Source: Paenibacillus sp. L3-i20
GTDB taxonomy: Bacteria; Bacillota; Bacilli; Paenibacillales; Paenibacillaceae
DNA length: 64,000 nucleotides
NCBI RefSeq assembly: GCF_022180385.2
Contig: NZ_BQME02000001.1
Span: 434,001 to 498,000, forward strand
Direction: 5' to 3'
Under the pieces are notes generated by a model, which had not been told where the DNA came from, did no database searches, and saw only the letters and a program-made list of their open reading frames with translations. Positions 27,603 through 36,114 of the stretch are shown here, in pieces. Position 1 is the stretch's first letter, and each line of letters begins with the position of its first letter. The position numbers and the translations under genes are program-made.

Positions 27603-28022
27603 TCACCATATGCTTCCTGCTAACATTGTAAATCTAATAAATACAACTTCATCCCCTTCATTAAGCTTAATCGGTGATTCCAAATCACTATTTTCTTCTT
27701 CACGAATAAACACTTTATATAGCCCGTCTTCAAAAGCTACTACTGCGGTCTCGATTGCTTGTTTAAGATCAGGGATCTGGTCATTATAAACGGAGCCGAA
27801 TGCTACCTTCCCATTCTCTTTGCGCTCCTCAATCTCCATTCCTGTTAAAAATGGAATCAGCGTTGTACTCTGTTGCTTCTCCGTAAACTGATGTACATTC
27901 CATTTAACTACTTCGGTAATAAGCTCCCTCAGCGTTGTCGGAATGACTAGAAGCTCTATTTCAAGCTTTGTCAGCACATTTTTGCGCTTACCTAAGCTTT
28001 TTACCGTCACGTACAATTTCAT
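27603..28022 (-). CDS. Small partner of the DUF4132 protein, possibly ubiquitin-like fold
   Basis: This is about 139 residues from ATG 28020-28022 (GGTGG about nine bases upstream); the frame extends further 5' but without a ribosome binding site. It begins MKLYVTVKSLGKRKNVLTKL, followed by VIPTTLRELITEVVKW, and ends LNEGDEVVFIRFTMLAGSIW. The beta-strand opening, the LRELI helix and the GDEV-F-I-x6-G ending resemble the order of MoaD/ThiS-like beta-grasp proteins, with an insert in the middle; this is inference. No di-glycine terminus is present, so it is unlikely to be conjugated as such. It is cotranscribed with the giant DUF4132 protein. Confidence 0.65.
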   Translation of the reverse strand: MKLYVTVKSLGKRKNVLTKLEIELLVIPTTLRELITEVVKWNVHQFTEKQQSTTLIPFLTGMEIEERKENGKVAFGSVYNDQIPDLKQAIETAVVAFEDGLYKVFIREEENSDLESPIKLNEGDEVVFIRFTMLAGSIW

Positions 28023-28133
28023 AATCGATTCACCACCCTGAGATGTAAAATAAAAATAATGGAAGGGAAATGAATCATTCCCTTCCTTTCTCACTCAGCC
28101 TAACATTAGGCTACTCTATTAAGTTACTGAGAC

Positions 28134-28184
28134 AATTGCAATATAGCTTGTGGATTTTGATTAGCTTGTACAGCACAACTACAT
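28134..28184 (-). pseudogene. Relic resembling the C-terminus of flagellin
   Basis: On the minus strand seventeen codons read AVQANQNPQAILQLSQ then TAA. Flagellin C-termini typically read AQANQxPQxxLxLL, so the match is close. An in-frame stop lies about eight codons upstream and no start is present, so this is at most a fragment. It lies just 5' of the DUF4132 operon, in a stretch (28023-28387) with no other gene. Confidence 0.45.
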
Positions 28185-28333
28185 TCAAATAGAATTCACC
28201 TATATTGTACCATATGTGGAACGAGCATTGTTACGTGAACAGCACTCCACATGTGACGGATTCAGAATTCCTCTATCAACTCACTGCGGTCAAATGACTA
28301 TTATAAATAGCTGAATCTAATTCGAACTGATAG

Positions 28334-28364
28334 AAAAAAAAAACCTTCCACTTTTGGGAAGGGT
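28334..28364 (-). terminator. Terminator after the DUF2004-like gene
   Basis: On the minus strand CCTTCC / GGAAGG forms a stem with a seven-base loop and is followed by a run of ten T. It lies 25 bases after the stop codon of the 28388 gene. Confidence 0.75.
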
Positions 28365-28387
28365 CAGATCACTAAAACATATTCATA

Positions 28388-28783
28388 TTAATAAGTTTCG
28401 TAAACGAGATCGCTGTTCATTTCAAGCTTACTATTAAATACCACATAAATGCATAGTTGCCCGGCCGGGGTATCGCCTGCATCGAAACCCAATCGAAATG
28501 AGCCCTCTCTATCAAATTCAAGCTCGGATAGAATTAACTCGCTCACATCTTCATCTGGATTCATTTGGGCAATCAGGTTCAGCGCTTTATCGCTCAGTTC
28601 GTCAAAGTGTTCCCATGCTTTCTTAACGATGGGCGTCAGTCGTTTCATATCGGCTTTGATGGAGGCATCCGTTGTAATGGACAGTTCTTGCTCCTTATAA
28701 AGAATCGTGGATTTATAGGAAGATAGCGAGACATCATATTGAAAAGTCCCCATCCCTTTGATAGTATGATCCGGCTGGCTCAA
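28388..28783 (-). CDS. DUF2004/DUF6985-like protein
   Basis: This is up to 131 residues. The middle FDELSDKALNLIAQMNPDEDV and the C-terminal LCIYVVFNSKLEMNSDLVYETY resemble the small DUF2004/DUF6985-type proteins found near polymorphic-toxin and immunity genes; this is from memory. The start is unclear: TTG at 28781-28783 has no ribosome binding site and the ATG at 28751-28753 has AAAGGG too close. Because the frame overlaps the upstream leucine-rich-repeat gene by 50 bases, translational coupling is likely. The function is unknown, and an immunity-like role is only a guess. Confidence 0.6.
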   Translation of the reverse strand: MSQPDHTIKGMGTFQYDVSLSSYKSTILYKEQELSITTDASIKADMKRLTPIVKKAWEHFDELSDKALNLIAQMNPDEDVSELILSELEFDREGSFRLGFDAGDTPAGQLCIYVVFNSKLEMNSDLVYETY

Positions 28784-29207
28784 TCAAATTCGAGCAGCCT
28801 GTTATGTTCAAGCTGATTAAATAATTGTTTCCGCAATTGAGATATGTAAGCTGCGTATTATAATCCAATTGCAAATCAAACATAGCGTTGTAACTGCAGT
28901 TAAGTTCTTTTAAATTTGTGTTCTGATCGATTTGTAATTCCGAAATGATGTTCCAATAACAATCCAGCTTGGTGAGCTTAGCGTTTTGACTGACATCCAG
29001 ATCCCGAATATGGTTAAAACCGCAATCCAGTTCCTCAAGCGACGCGAAATGTTCAATCCCTTTCAGACTTGAATATCCATGCTTCGCAAGCTTCAGCGAT
29101 ACGATTCGATCCACGTCACTCTTCTGAATCCATTCACGATTTTCACAAAAGTTTTCCAGAACGTATGCTTTGAAACGTTCATCTATGAAATCTTGGGTAA
29201 TATTCAT
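28734..29207 (-). CDS. Leucine-rich-repeat protein
   Basis: This is about 157 residues from the ATG preceded by AAGGAGGATAGCG. After a 50-residue N-terminal helical part come four 21-residue repeats of the pattern LxxLxCxxNxhxxLxhxxN, for example LEELDCGFNHIRDLDV, LTKLDCYWNIISELQI, LKELNCSYNAMFDLQL and LTYLNCGNNYLISLNI. This is the internalin-like cytosolic type and no signal peptide is present. The array ends abruptly in GSYYQRDGDFSI, out of register with the repeats, where it overlaps the next gene. That could mean a recent truncation. It probably mediates protein binding. Confidence 0.72.
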   Translation of the reverse strand: MNITQDFIDERFKAYVLENFCENREWIQKSDVDRIVSLKLAKHGYSSLKGIEHFASLEELDCGFNHIRDLDVSQNAKLTKLDCYWNIISELQIDQNTNLKELNCSYNAMFDLQLDYNTQLTYLNCGNNYLISLNITGCSNLIEPAGSYYQRDGDFSI

Positions 29208-29236
29208 CGCTATCCTCCTTAGCTGATCCCGAAACG

Positions 29237-29965
29237 TTATAAACGACTTGCGAATCCCGAATTTTTGCGACGTTTCCATTCCCGGTAACGCTCGGTAATA
29301 ATCGGCTCTATTATGTGATAGTTTTCAATCGAATCTTCCACGTGGTAGATCGTCGGCAGCCCGTTTGCCAATATGTTCGTGAAATCAACAGCGGTATAAA
29401 GATCGTTATGGATATCGAGGTATTCGCGAGCAAATGCATCCGCTTCATCCGACAATTCATTCGAGCTTAATACGCCATCCCAGTTTTGCCGATAAAATTG
29501 GGCTCCAGTCATTTCATTCTGTTTAACAAGTACAATTTCCGGTCCATCGTCCCTGCGGCTTCGTTTGCCAACTAGATCGTTTTTAATCAACCAGGCTATG
29601 AACATGCCCGTCGGGACGTAGGCTTGAGTGGAATCCAGTTGTTGCGGAAAGTCGCCTTCGTAATGCCATTTTGCTTTGTCGAACACGTATATTTCTTTCT
29701 CAGCGATCTGAAATAAGACGTCCGTCGGTTCTTCAACAAAACCTTTGTTTTTAAATTCATCAGCCAGTTCCTTCAGCCGATCGATTGCTTCCTGTTTGGT
29801 GGCATATGGCTCATATGTCGGATTTATCGTCTTCTTGTCGGAATATAACCGACCTTTTATGACATTAAGGATACAAACCTTCGTTGCTTCCGTAATGGTC
29901 AAATGCCGATAATCTTTAAACGTTTTTCCCTGTTTGGTCAATACCGTCTCTATTTTGCCCACCAT
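29237..29965 (-). CDS. DUF7832-like protein with a possible WGR-like N-terminus
   Basis: This is about 242 residues from ATG 29963-29965, preceded by GAGGTG; a longer frame to 30031 has no better site. The C-terminal two-thirds contain VFDKAKWHYEGDFPQQL and AYVPTGMFIAWLIKNDLV, which match the DUF7832 pattern as I remember it. The first 80 residues (KVCILNVIKGRLYS... YATKQEAIDRLKELADEFKNKGFVE) resemble a WGR-type domain, which is inference. It heads a three-gene operon with the leucine-rich-repeat and DUF2004-like genes. Similar sets occur near toxin-immunity loci, but no toxin is seen here. Confidence 0.65.
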   Translation of the reverse strand: MVGKIETVLTKQGKTFKDYRHLTITEATKVCILNVIKGRLYSDKKTINPTYEPYATKQEAIDRLKELADEFKNKGFVEEPTDVLFQIAEKEIYVFDKAKWHYEGDFPQQLDSTQAYVPTGMFIAWLIKNDLVGKRSRRDDGPEIVLVKQNEMTGAQFYRQNWDGVLSSNELSDEADAFAREYLDIHNDLYTAVDFTNILANGLPTIYHVEDSIENYHIIEPIITERYREWKRRKNSGFASRL

Positions 29966-30318
29966 ATCACCTCGCCGTATCATCGGGAATACTCTACCAC
30001 TTTCGGGAAACAGGTTGTACATTCCCCACAAACTTTATTATAGCTCTCCAAGATGAAATGGATAGCGGTCTTTTTACCCCCTTGCTTGGGTGATTTTTCC
30101 TACTCATTCTAAATATAGTCCCGCCCTCCCTTGTTCACAAGGGCACTAACCACTTCATTCGTAATCGACCCGAAATACATCATGTTTGACAATAAGACTA
30201 GTACTTTTTATTTTATACATTACTTGAAGAAGACAGATGAGGTTTAAGATTACGAAATCGTTAAGTGAGAATAAAGTGTGGAAATAAAACCCTACCACAA
30301 CTAAAAGTTGTTAAGTAA
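29966..30318. other. Intergenic stretch with presumed promoter of the DUF7832 operon
   Basis: There is no gene here apart from a possible N-terminal extension of the DUF7832-like protein. The sequence is AT-rich around 30190-30310 and has no clear repeat. No unambiguous promoter boxes could be chosen. Confidence 0.35.
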
Positions 30319-30355
30319 AAAACACAACTCCTCTTTTTCGAGGGAAGTTGTGTTT
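30319..30355 (-). terminator. Terminator of the exopolysaccharide operon
   Basis: Inverted repeat AAACACAACT (30320-30329) / AGTTGTGTTT (30346-30355) has further pairing inside (CCTC/GAGG) and flanking A/T runs. It lies directly after the stop of the last gene of the operon on the minus strand. Confidence 0.75.
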
Positions 30356-30362
30356 CGTCCAA

Positions 30363-31217
30363 TTACACATCATATTCCAACTGTTTACGTGCCTTATCAA
30401 TAAATTCAAGCGGCGACTGAACCGATGCGATATCGTATTCAAAACCTCCCATTCGCAGCTGGAATTCTACTTTGAAATCCTTTTTCTTATCATTTTTATT
30501 AAAATGCTCCACAGCTTCCTTTATCCGATTCACTACAATTTTGGAGCCATCCTTATCCGTAAATAATAACAAACCCCATGTTGCGTTTTCTTGATCTAGC
30601 ATATAAAGCGAATCGTTGTTTCGGATACTCGTTTGGCTCATTTGCGACATTTCATACAACACATCCGACATTTGCTCGTCACTAATCATATTACGAACTT
30701 CTTTCCAATAACGAACTTCCATCACAAGAAGTGTTAATGGAATTTCATACCGTTTCGACAACGCCATAAAGACGGTAGCATCCTTCTGAAAGGACAAAAT
30801 ATTTTTTAGATTTGTGTTCTGATCCATCATAGCAAACTGATCATTTAAGCTCCTTAACTCCTCATTTTCCTGCTGAATCTTCTGTACGCCACGTGAGAAC
30901 AAATAGATAGCACAAGAATATAGTGGAGCCATCAAGAGCCAGAAATAATTTTGAATGTCCACTCCAGCACCCACAACAATCGTTTGGTAAATCGTATAGG
31001 TACCATAACCGAATATAAAGAGGATGTTCAAAATTAACCCTGTTGTAATTGTGGTGAAATACGTCAAAATCGCCATCAGAAACACCACATTTAGCAAAAT
31101 GAGATTTTGAATGTAATGATCCTGATCTCCAGAAATAAACATCACACCAACAAAACATAAAACAATTAATAACAAGAAACCAAAGTCCGATTGAATGCCG
31201 CTCCGACTACGCTTCAT
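30363..31217 (-). CDS. Degenerate GGDEF c-di-GMP receptor (YdaK/PssE-like)
   Basis: This is about 284 residues from ATG 31215-31217, with GAGGTG six bases upstream. Four membrane helices occupy residues 10-110, then a short coiled coil and a GGDEF-fold domain. The catalytic GGDEF position reads DQENA, so cyclase activity is not expected. The I-site RxxD, however, is intact (RNND, residues 199-202), exactly five residues before that position. YdaK of Bacillus subtilis and PssE of Listeria are receptors of this kind that switch on exopolysaccharide synthesis when c-di-GMP rises. The gene is the last of the operon and overlaps the BcsB-like gene. Confidence 0.85.
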   Translation of the reverse strand: MKRSRSGIQSDFGFLLLIVLCFVGVMFISGDQDHYIQNLILLNVVFLMAILTYFTTITTGLILNILFIFGYGTYTIYQTIVVGAGVDIQNYFWLLMAPLYSCAIYLFSRGVQKIQQENEELRSLNDQFAMMDQNTNLKNILSFQKDATVFMALSKRYEIPLTLLVMEVRYWKEVRNMISDEQMSDVLYEMSQMSQTSIRNNDSLYMLDQENATWGLLLFTDKDGSKIVVNRIKEAVEHFNKNDKKKDFKVEFQLRMGGFEYDIASVQSPLEFIDKARKQLEYDV

Positions 31218-33285
31218 TTCTGCCACCTCGCTTGTTTCGATATTTACGAACCATAAGAAGTAGCGAGATCATAACGAGCGCAAGTACGAGAATTGCGGCA
31301 ACGAGGAAACTTAGTATATCCGGTCGGTCAACAATATTTTCAAACATTCCTTTCGGTTCAGCTTCCGCCTGTTGCTTGAAGCGGAATGCAGCCACCGTGC
31401 CGTCTTTATCCGCCATGACTGCATCTCCCCAAACTTTCCATCTGTCCTTTTCGGCAGCAATTAGTTTGGAAGCCAGCAGTCCATGTTGTGAACTCGAACC
31501 TGAGATGACGAGCAGACCTCTTCCTGCTTGATACGGAGACTCCAGTAATTGAAGCGCCCCTATCTGTGTTCCATATCGTGACTCAATACTCATTTTCTCG
31601 TTTGATATAAAACCTTTTCCATTGTTATCATATTTGAAATAAAGCTTTTCGTTATTATCGCGTATGAGTGAGTTATCGGCGTAACTGCCGATCGCAATTA
31701 CGTTCTTTTTTGCCCAATTATCCGAACTTTCCTCTCCGTTATAAAAACGAACTTCCCCCCTATTTCCTTCCGCATATTGTCCGAGTAAACTAAATACGTT
31801 CGATAAGGTTTGATACGTCGAACGGTCAAGTTCCTTTGGCAATACTACAGCTACGTTGTTGAAGTTTCCATCACTTACAAATGGATAAGGGTAATTATCG
31901 AATAGTAAATCGGTTTGCTCCTTCGTATTCAGTTTAAGTACTGTATCATTCGTTATAAAAGCCCAAGGCATTTGAGCGTCATTTCGAACACAATAATTGC
32001 TTTTTAACTCCAAATCAAACGCAGCTGTAATCTCAAAGTTACCCGCAACGTTTAAATTTTTGGGGATCGTCAGCGTTAATGAATCATTGTCTGCTAAGTC
32101 CTCGCTTAATTTTTTACTTCCTATCGGTTTGTCGTCTACAAGGATTGTAACCATAGAACGGTCAAAATCCAGATTTTTGGCATACCTGAAATCTAAATGA
32201 ATTTGACTTGAATCAGCAATCACTCGGTTGGCTGGTAATGTAATAAAGTACTTGCGTTCCTGATGATATACTCCTGTAAGCTTGTCCCCTGTTTCGGTAA
32301 GCTTCATTGTACGTTGAATAGCTACGTCAGGAGTGTTGATTTCAGTGCTTTCATTTACAACTTTTATGTTGCTATCAAGCTGCATCACCATCTCCTGATT
32401 GGCTAACAATCTCCCCGCTTTGACTAGCAAAGTTGGTTCACCAGAAGTAACAACAAGAACTTGCTGAGCACCATTCTCGACAACTTGTATGACTGCAACT
32501 TTACTCCAATCTTGTGGAGTTAATTGATCTTTCACAACTGCAGGCAAATCTTTATGAAGTGAGACCGCTACTACATATGGTTTTGTTGGCCAAGTCATGT
32601 CAGTAAATGGCTGCAACGTTAGAGGTCCTGCCTTTACCACGTCTCCTTTAGCGTATCCAGATATGACATGCGTTGCAGTTTCCAAAGCGGCATGATCACT
32701 TTTTGTTGGTAAAACAATGACATTGTTTGAGCTGTTCATCGTATCCATGCCGACAAATCGCTCACTGAAGTCTTTAATTGTACCTTCATGAGGATTCAAT
32801 GAATAGTTGATATCTACTGACGTCGATTTATAGACGTGAAGCCAGTTATCTCTAGTTTCATCCCAAGAACATACCAATTTATCTTCTGTTGTTCGAATGC
32901 CGCCTTCGATGGTCAATAAATTAGATCCTTTAATAAGAAGACCCTTTGGGATATTAACTTGAAGATGCTGTTTCTGATTTTCTTTGATAATCGGTCGGAA
33001 AGAGTAAAACGGTGTCCCATTCACAAACAACGTCACACTGGATTGCTCCTGTTTCGAAAGCTGTGATGCTGTGTAATCTAATTTGACAGTAGCTGACTCA
33101 ACATTCCAATAAGATGGAAGCTGGAAATAACTTTGATTCGATGCCATAATGCCTGACAAATAACGATCCTGCTCGGATAATAAAATCGGATAACCAAGTG
33201 CATTTGCACTCAGTGGTGTAGATGTAAACATTATTAATGCTGCTACTAGTGCAGTTATTATTCGAGACGAACTATTTTTTATCAT
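31207..33285 (-). CDS. BcsB-like exopolysaccharide synthase subunit (YdaN/PssD-like)
   Basis: This is about 692 residues from ATG 33283-33285, with GGGGAG six bases upstream; an ATG one codon earlier is also usable. A signal peptide (IITALVAALIMFTSTPLSANA) leads to a large extracytoplasmic region with two carbohydrate-binding/ferredoxin-like repeats. A single membrane helix ends the protein (ILSFLVAAILVLALVMISLLLMV). BcsB-type proteins form the outer-face partner of the processive glycosyltransferase and guide the growing chain. The overlap with the flanking genes suggests coupled translation. Confidence 0.85.
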   Translation of the reverse strand: MIKNSSSRIITALVAALIMFTSTPLSANALGYPILLSEQDRYLSGIMASNQSYFQLPSYWNVESATVKLDYTASQLSKQEQSSVTLFVNGTPFYSFRPIIKENQKQHLQVNIPKGLLIKGSNLLTIEGGIRTTEDKLVCSWDETRDNWLHVYKSTSVDINYSLNPHEGTIKDFSERFVGMDTMNSSNNVIVLPTKSDHAALETATHVISGYAKGDVVKAGPLTLQPFTDMTWPTKPYVVAVSLHKDLPAVVKDQLTPQDWSKVAVIQVVENGAQQVLVVTSGEPTLLVKAGRLLANQEMVMQLDSNIKVVNESTEINTPDVAIQRTMKLTETGDKLTGVYHQERKYFITLPANRVIADSSQIHLDFRYAKNLDFDRSMVTILVDDKPIGSKKLSEDLADNDSLTLTIPKNLNVAGNFEITAAFDLELKSNYCVRNDAQMPWAFITNDTVLKLNTKEQTDLLFDNYPYPFVSDGNFNNVAVVLPKELDRSTYQTLSNVFSLLGQYAEGNRGEVRFYNGEESSDNWAKKNVIAIGSYADNSLIRDNNEKLYFKYDNNGKGFISNEKMSIESRYGTQIGALQLLESPYQAGRGLLVISGSSSQHGLLASKLIAAEKDRWKVWGDAVMADKDGTVAAFRFKQQAEAEPKGMFENIVDRPDILSFLVAAILVLALVMISLLLMVRKYRNKRGGRNEA

Positions 33286-33302
33286 CATTTTCTCCCCTTT
33301 CG

Positions 33303-34553
33303 CTAGTAACGTTCTGTCTTGTACCATTTCACTTCCCTTTTGAAAATAGTATCTTTTATAAAGTTATATAAGCCGTAAGCAGCTACTACCATCCACATCT
33401 GGCTATATGTCACATACATCAGCAAGATGAGCAATAGATTCGAGAGACTCATTTCTCCCTTCTCCGTCGTTAATGTAATGAATGTACCGGTAATAAATAA
33501 CACGATAGCAAGAGTCCATAAAAGTGAACTAAAACCGGCAATGGTCGTATAGACCAACCCTAACGCATGGAGCAACAGCAATACGTCAGAAATAATTAGC
33601 GAAGTGAGAAGAAGAAAGTAAATGGACAAGAAATATACGATGTCAAAACGGATGTTTTTGGCTGAACGATCAAATAGTAATGGAGCATTTTTCACGATGA
33701 CATAAATATTCCCTTTAGCCCATCTCGTTCGCTGTTTAAACCAAACCTTGAGTGTTTGCGGCTCCTGTTCCCATGTGACTGATTTGGGCTGAAACTTGAT
33801 CCTGTAGCCCATCATATAAATTCGGAAGCTAATTTCCGTATCCTCTGCGATTGCCTTAACATCCCAACCACCAATTGCTTCAATGATAGATCGTCTCATC
33901 AAAAAGTTAGTTCCTGGAATGGTGCAGAGCTTAAATAATTGCCATCTTCCTGCTTGCGCCATCCATTGAAAGGACAACGTCTCAATATTAATGAAACGGG
34001 TAAGTAAGCTCGCATCGCGGTTTCTCGTACGAAACTTTCCAATTACAGCTCCGAGCTTATCATCATTTGTAATCTCCGCAACTAGATATCTAAGCGCTGT
34101 TTTCTCAGGAGTATTGTCTGCATCATAGATCGCGATGAGCTCACCCTTACTTTGCTTGAAACCGATATTCAGCGCGTTTGATTTCCCTTTGCCACCTATC
34201 ACATTATCTGTATTAATAATGATCAGATTCCTATCGTCATACTTCGATTGCAGAGCAGCTAGCAACTCCGCACTATTATCTGAAGAGTTATCATTAATGA
34301 CGATAATTTCGTACTTATCTTGAGGATAATCAAGAGCGAGCAACGACTCCACCGTTGGTACGATAACGATTCCTTCATTATGTGCAGGAACCATAATACT
34401 CACAAACGGAACAGTTCCCTTTATAGTCGGTTCTGGTTCTTTCTCGCATTTCATGTAGTACAAATATCCCGCAATAATCAATACAATATTGACAAGCAAC
34501 AAGGACCATATACAAAACACTGCGATGACCATCAAAATATCTGCAACTGTCAT
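33303..34553 (-). CDS. Processive family 2 glycosyltransferase (YdaM/PssC-like)
   Basis: This is 416 residues with an N-terminal helix (about 8-28), then a GT2 domain with VPAHNEG, the UDP-binding Asp in INDNSSDN, the DxD-type YDADN, the catalytic ED in AIAEDTEIS and the processivity motif QRTRW. Four further helices make the membrane channel. There is no PilZ domain, which fits with c-di-GMP control through the separate YdaK/PssE-like protein. GGAGG precedes the ATG. In Listeria the related enzyme makes a beta-1,4 ManNAc-based polymer; the sugar here is unknown. Confidence 0.88.
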   Translation of the reverse strand: MTVADILMVIAVFCIWSLLLVNIVLIIAGYLYYMKCEKEPEPTIKGTVPFVSIMVPAHNEGIVIVPTVESLLALDYPQDKYEIIVINDNSSDNSAELLAALQSKYDDRNLIIINTDNVIGGKGKSNALNIGFKQSKGELIAIYDADNTPEKTALRYLVAEITNDDKLGAVIGKFRTRNRDASLLTRFINIETLSFQWMAQAGRWQLFKLCTIPGTNFLMRRSIIEAIGGWDVKAIAEDTEISFRIYMMGYRIKFQPKSVTWEQEPQTLKVWFKQRTRWAKGNIYVIVKNAPLLFDRSAKNIRFDIVYFLSIYFLLLTSLIISDVLLLLHALGLVYTTIAGFSSLLWTLAIVLFITGTFITLTTEKGEMSLSNLLLILLMYVTYSQMWMVVAAYGLYNFIKDTIFKREVKWYKTERY

Positions 34554-34563
34554 ATAGCCCTCC

Positions 34564-36114
34564 TTATTTCAAATATTTCCGTTTGTACAGTCGATATCCG
34601 ATAACGAATAACCCACTGAACAGCAATAACGAAACACCAATTACAATAAGATAAAAATTGTTTTGGACCTTAAACAGTCCCTCTAAACTTTTTGTTTCTT
34701 TCTCTCTATACTCATAATCCGGTAATACACTGCTTATCGTATGAACAATACTTATTTCCTCCTTATTCACAAATAATAGGCCTTCCTTAGATTCCATAAC
34801 GTACTCCTCTGTTTCGGTTCGATGAGGACTATATTTATAATCATCGAAGGAGATCCAGCTTTCCTTTAGCTCCTGCAATTGCTCCTCCCACTCGGCTGTT
34901 CCAGTTGCAAAGTCGAAAGTCACCGCCAAGTCCAAAGGAAGAACACGGCTTGCCTCTGGACGGCCTAATGTTGAGATCACATCATTCCAGCGAACGCTTA
35001 TGGGTGAAGAAAAAAATGATCTCCCCGGTTCAGCTTCCTTCACCAATTCTGGAATATCGTCCCTAAACAATATTGCAGAGTTAAAAAATGACATGCCCTT
35101 CTCTACAAACTGGTCCCCATTTCTCCAATACAACTCGGAGGAAACTCCAATACCAAGCGGTACGATCCCATTTGCTGCCAACAGGTCAATAAATCCAGTC
35201 ATTTTCTCTTTGAGCAAGTCCTTCTGTATTCCAGCAGCTAAAGATGCCACAGGAGCATCGACGAAGATGGATCCATCTCTCGATTGTACATATTTCAGCA
35301 CTTCTAAATATCGCTTCATTGCTGGGTAATCGGTGTTATAGAATACCGGCCGGATACTAAATATAAAGGGGATCCCCGCTTCATAAAGCTGATTTGCTGC
35401 ACTTTCCAGTAGCTTTAAATCGCTAAACGGATATATCTCCTTAAAGATGAGATAGATTTGTCCGTCATTTTGTATACCAAGCCAATCCGCCAACACATAT
35501 CCCATAGAAATTTCAGCCCCAAAGCCAGTACCGAAATAAGGTACAAATGCAACCTGTCCCCACTTCACACTGTAGGGAAACTTTTCAGTATGACTAGCCA
35601 ATTCCAATCCACCATATTTTTCTCCAGATGTATGTAAAATAATCGGTATTCGCTCTGCACTTGCCGTAATATTTAACTGATCTAAGCCACCTATCGTAAT
35701 CTTCGCTCGATCAGGAACAGAAAGAGCCATTTCAACTGGAAATTTGCTCTTTAAAAACGAAGGCCGTTCATGCCCGATGTGGAGATACGCCCCCTTATAG
35801 GGGGACAAATCCTTTTCAAACTGATCATTGATAAAATTATTCAGCATATTCCTTACAACAATAAGTTTGTTGTACCCGCTTAATTCACCCGATTGATAGT
35901 TCTCAATGGATTGCAGCTTCACATTAAACCCCAATGCAGCGAGTATCCTCTTAAGTGACTCAATATTTCCCTCTTGAGGTGTTCCTTTGGCTAAACTATC
36001 GTATATGAGCAGAAGCTTGCTTTCATTATTATTAGAAGCAAATACATTGCTCGGAACTAAAAATAATGGTATTAACATTAAAAAAATAATCATTAATTTG
36101 GGAAGCCGCAGCAT
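34564..36114 (-). CDS. DUF2334 polysaccharide deacetylase-like protein (YdaL/PssB-like)
   Basis: This is 516 residues with an N-terminal signal/anchor (LMIIFLMLIPLFLVPSNVFA), an extracytoplasmic region and a C-terminal membrane helix (FYLIVIGVSLLLFSGLFVIGY). The central part IPFIFSIRPVF... followed by FVDAPVA and GIVPLGIG has the DUF2334 deacetylase-like barrel outline; the usual metal-binding DD/HxxxH set is not obvious, so activity is uncertain. It follows the upstream membrane-protein gene without a gap. By analogy with YdaL/PssB it modifies or helps export the polymer. Confidence 0.78.
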   Translation of the reverse strand: MLRLPKLMIIFLMLIPLFLVPSNVFASNNNESKLLLIYDSLAKGTPQEGNIESLKRILAALGFNVKLQSIENYQSGELSGYNKLIVVRNMLNNFINDQFEKDLSPYKGAYLHIGHERPSFLKSKFPVEMALSVPDRAKITIGGLDQLNITASAERIPIILHTSGEKYGGLELASHTEKFPYSVKWGQVAFVPYFGTGFGAEISMGYVLADWLGIQNDGQIYLIFKEIYPFSDLKLLESAANQLYEAGIPFIFSIRPVFYNTDYPAMKRYLEVLKYVQSRDGSIFVDAPVASLAAGIQKDLLKEKMTGFIDLLAANGIVPLGIGVSSELYWRNGDQFVEKGMSFFNSAILFRDDIPELVKEAEPGRSFFSSPISVRWNDVISTLGRPEASRVLPLDLAVTFDFATGTAEWEEQLQELKESWISFDDYKYSPHRTETEEYVMESKEGLLFVNKEEISIVHTISSVLPDYEYREKETKSLEGLFKVQNNFYLIVIGVSLLLFSGLFVIGYRLYKRKYLK

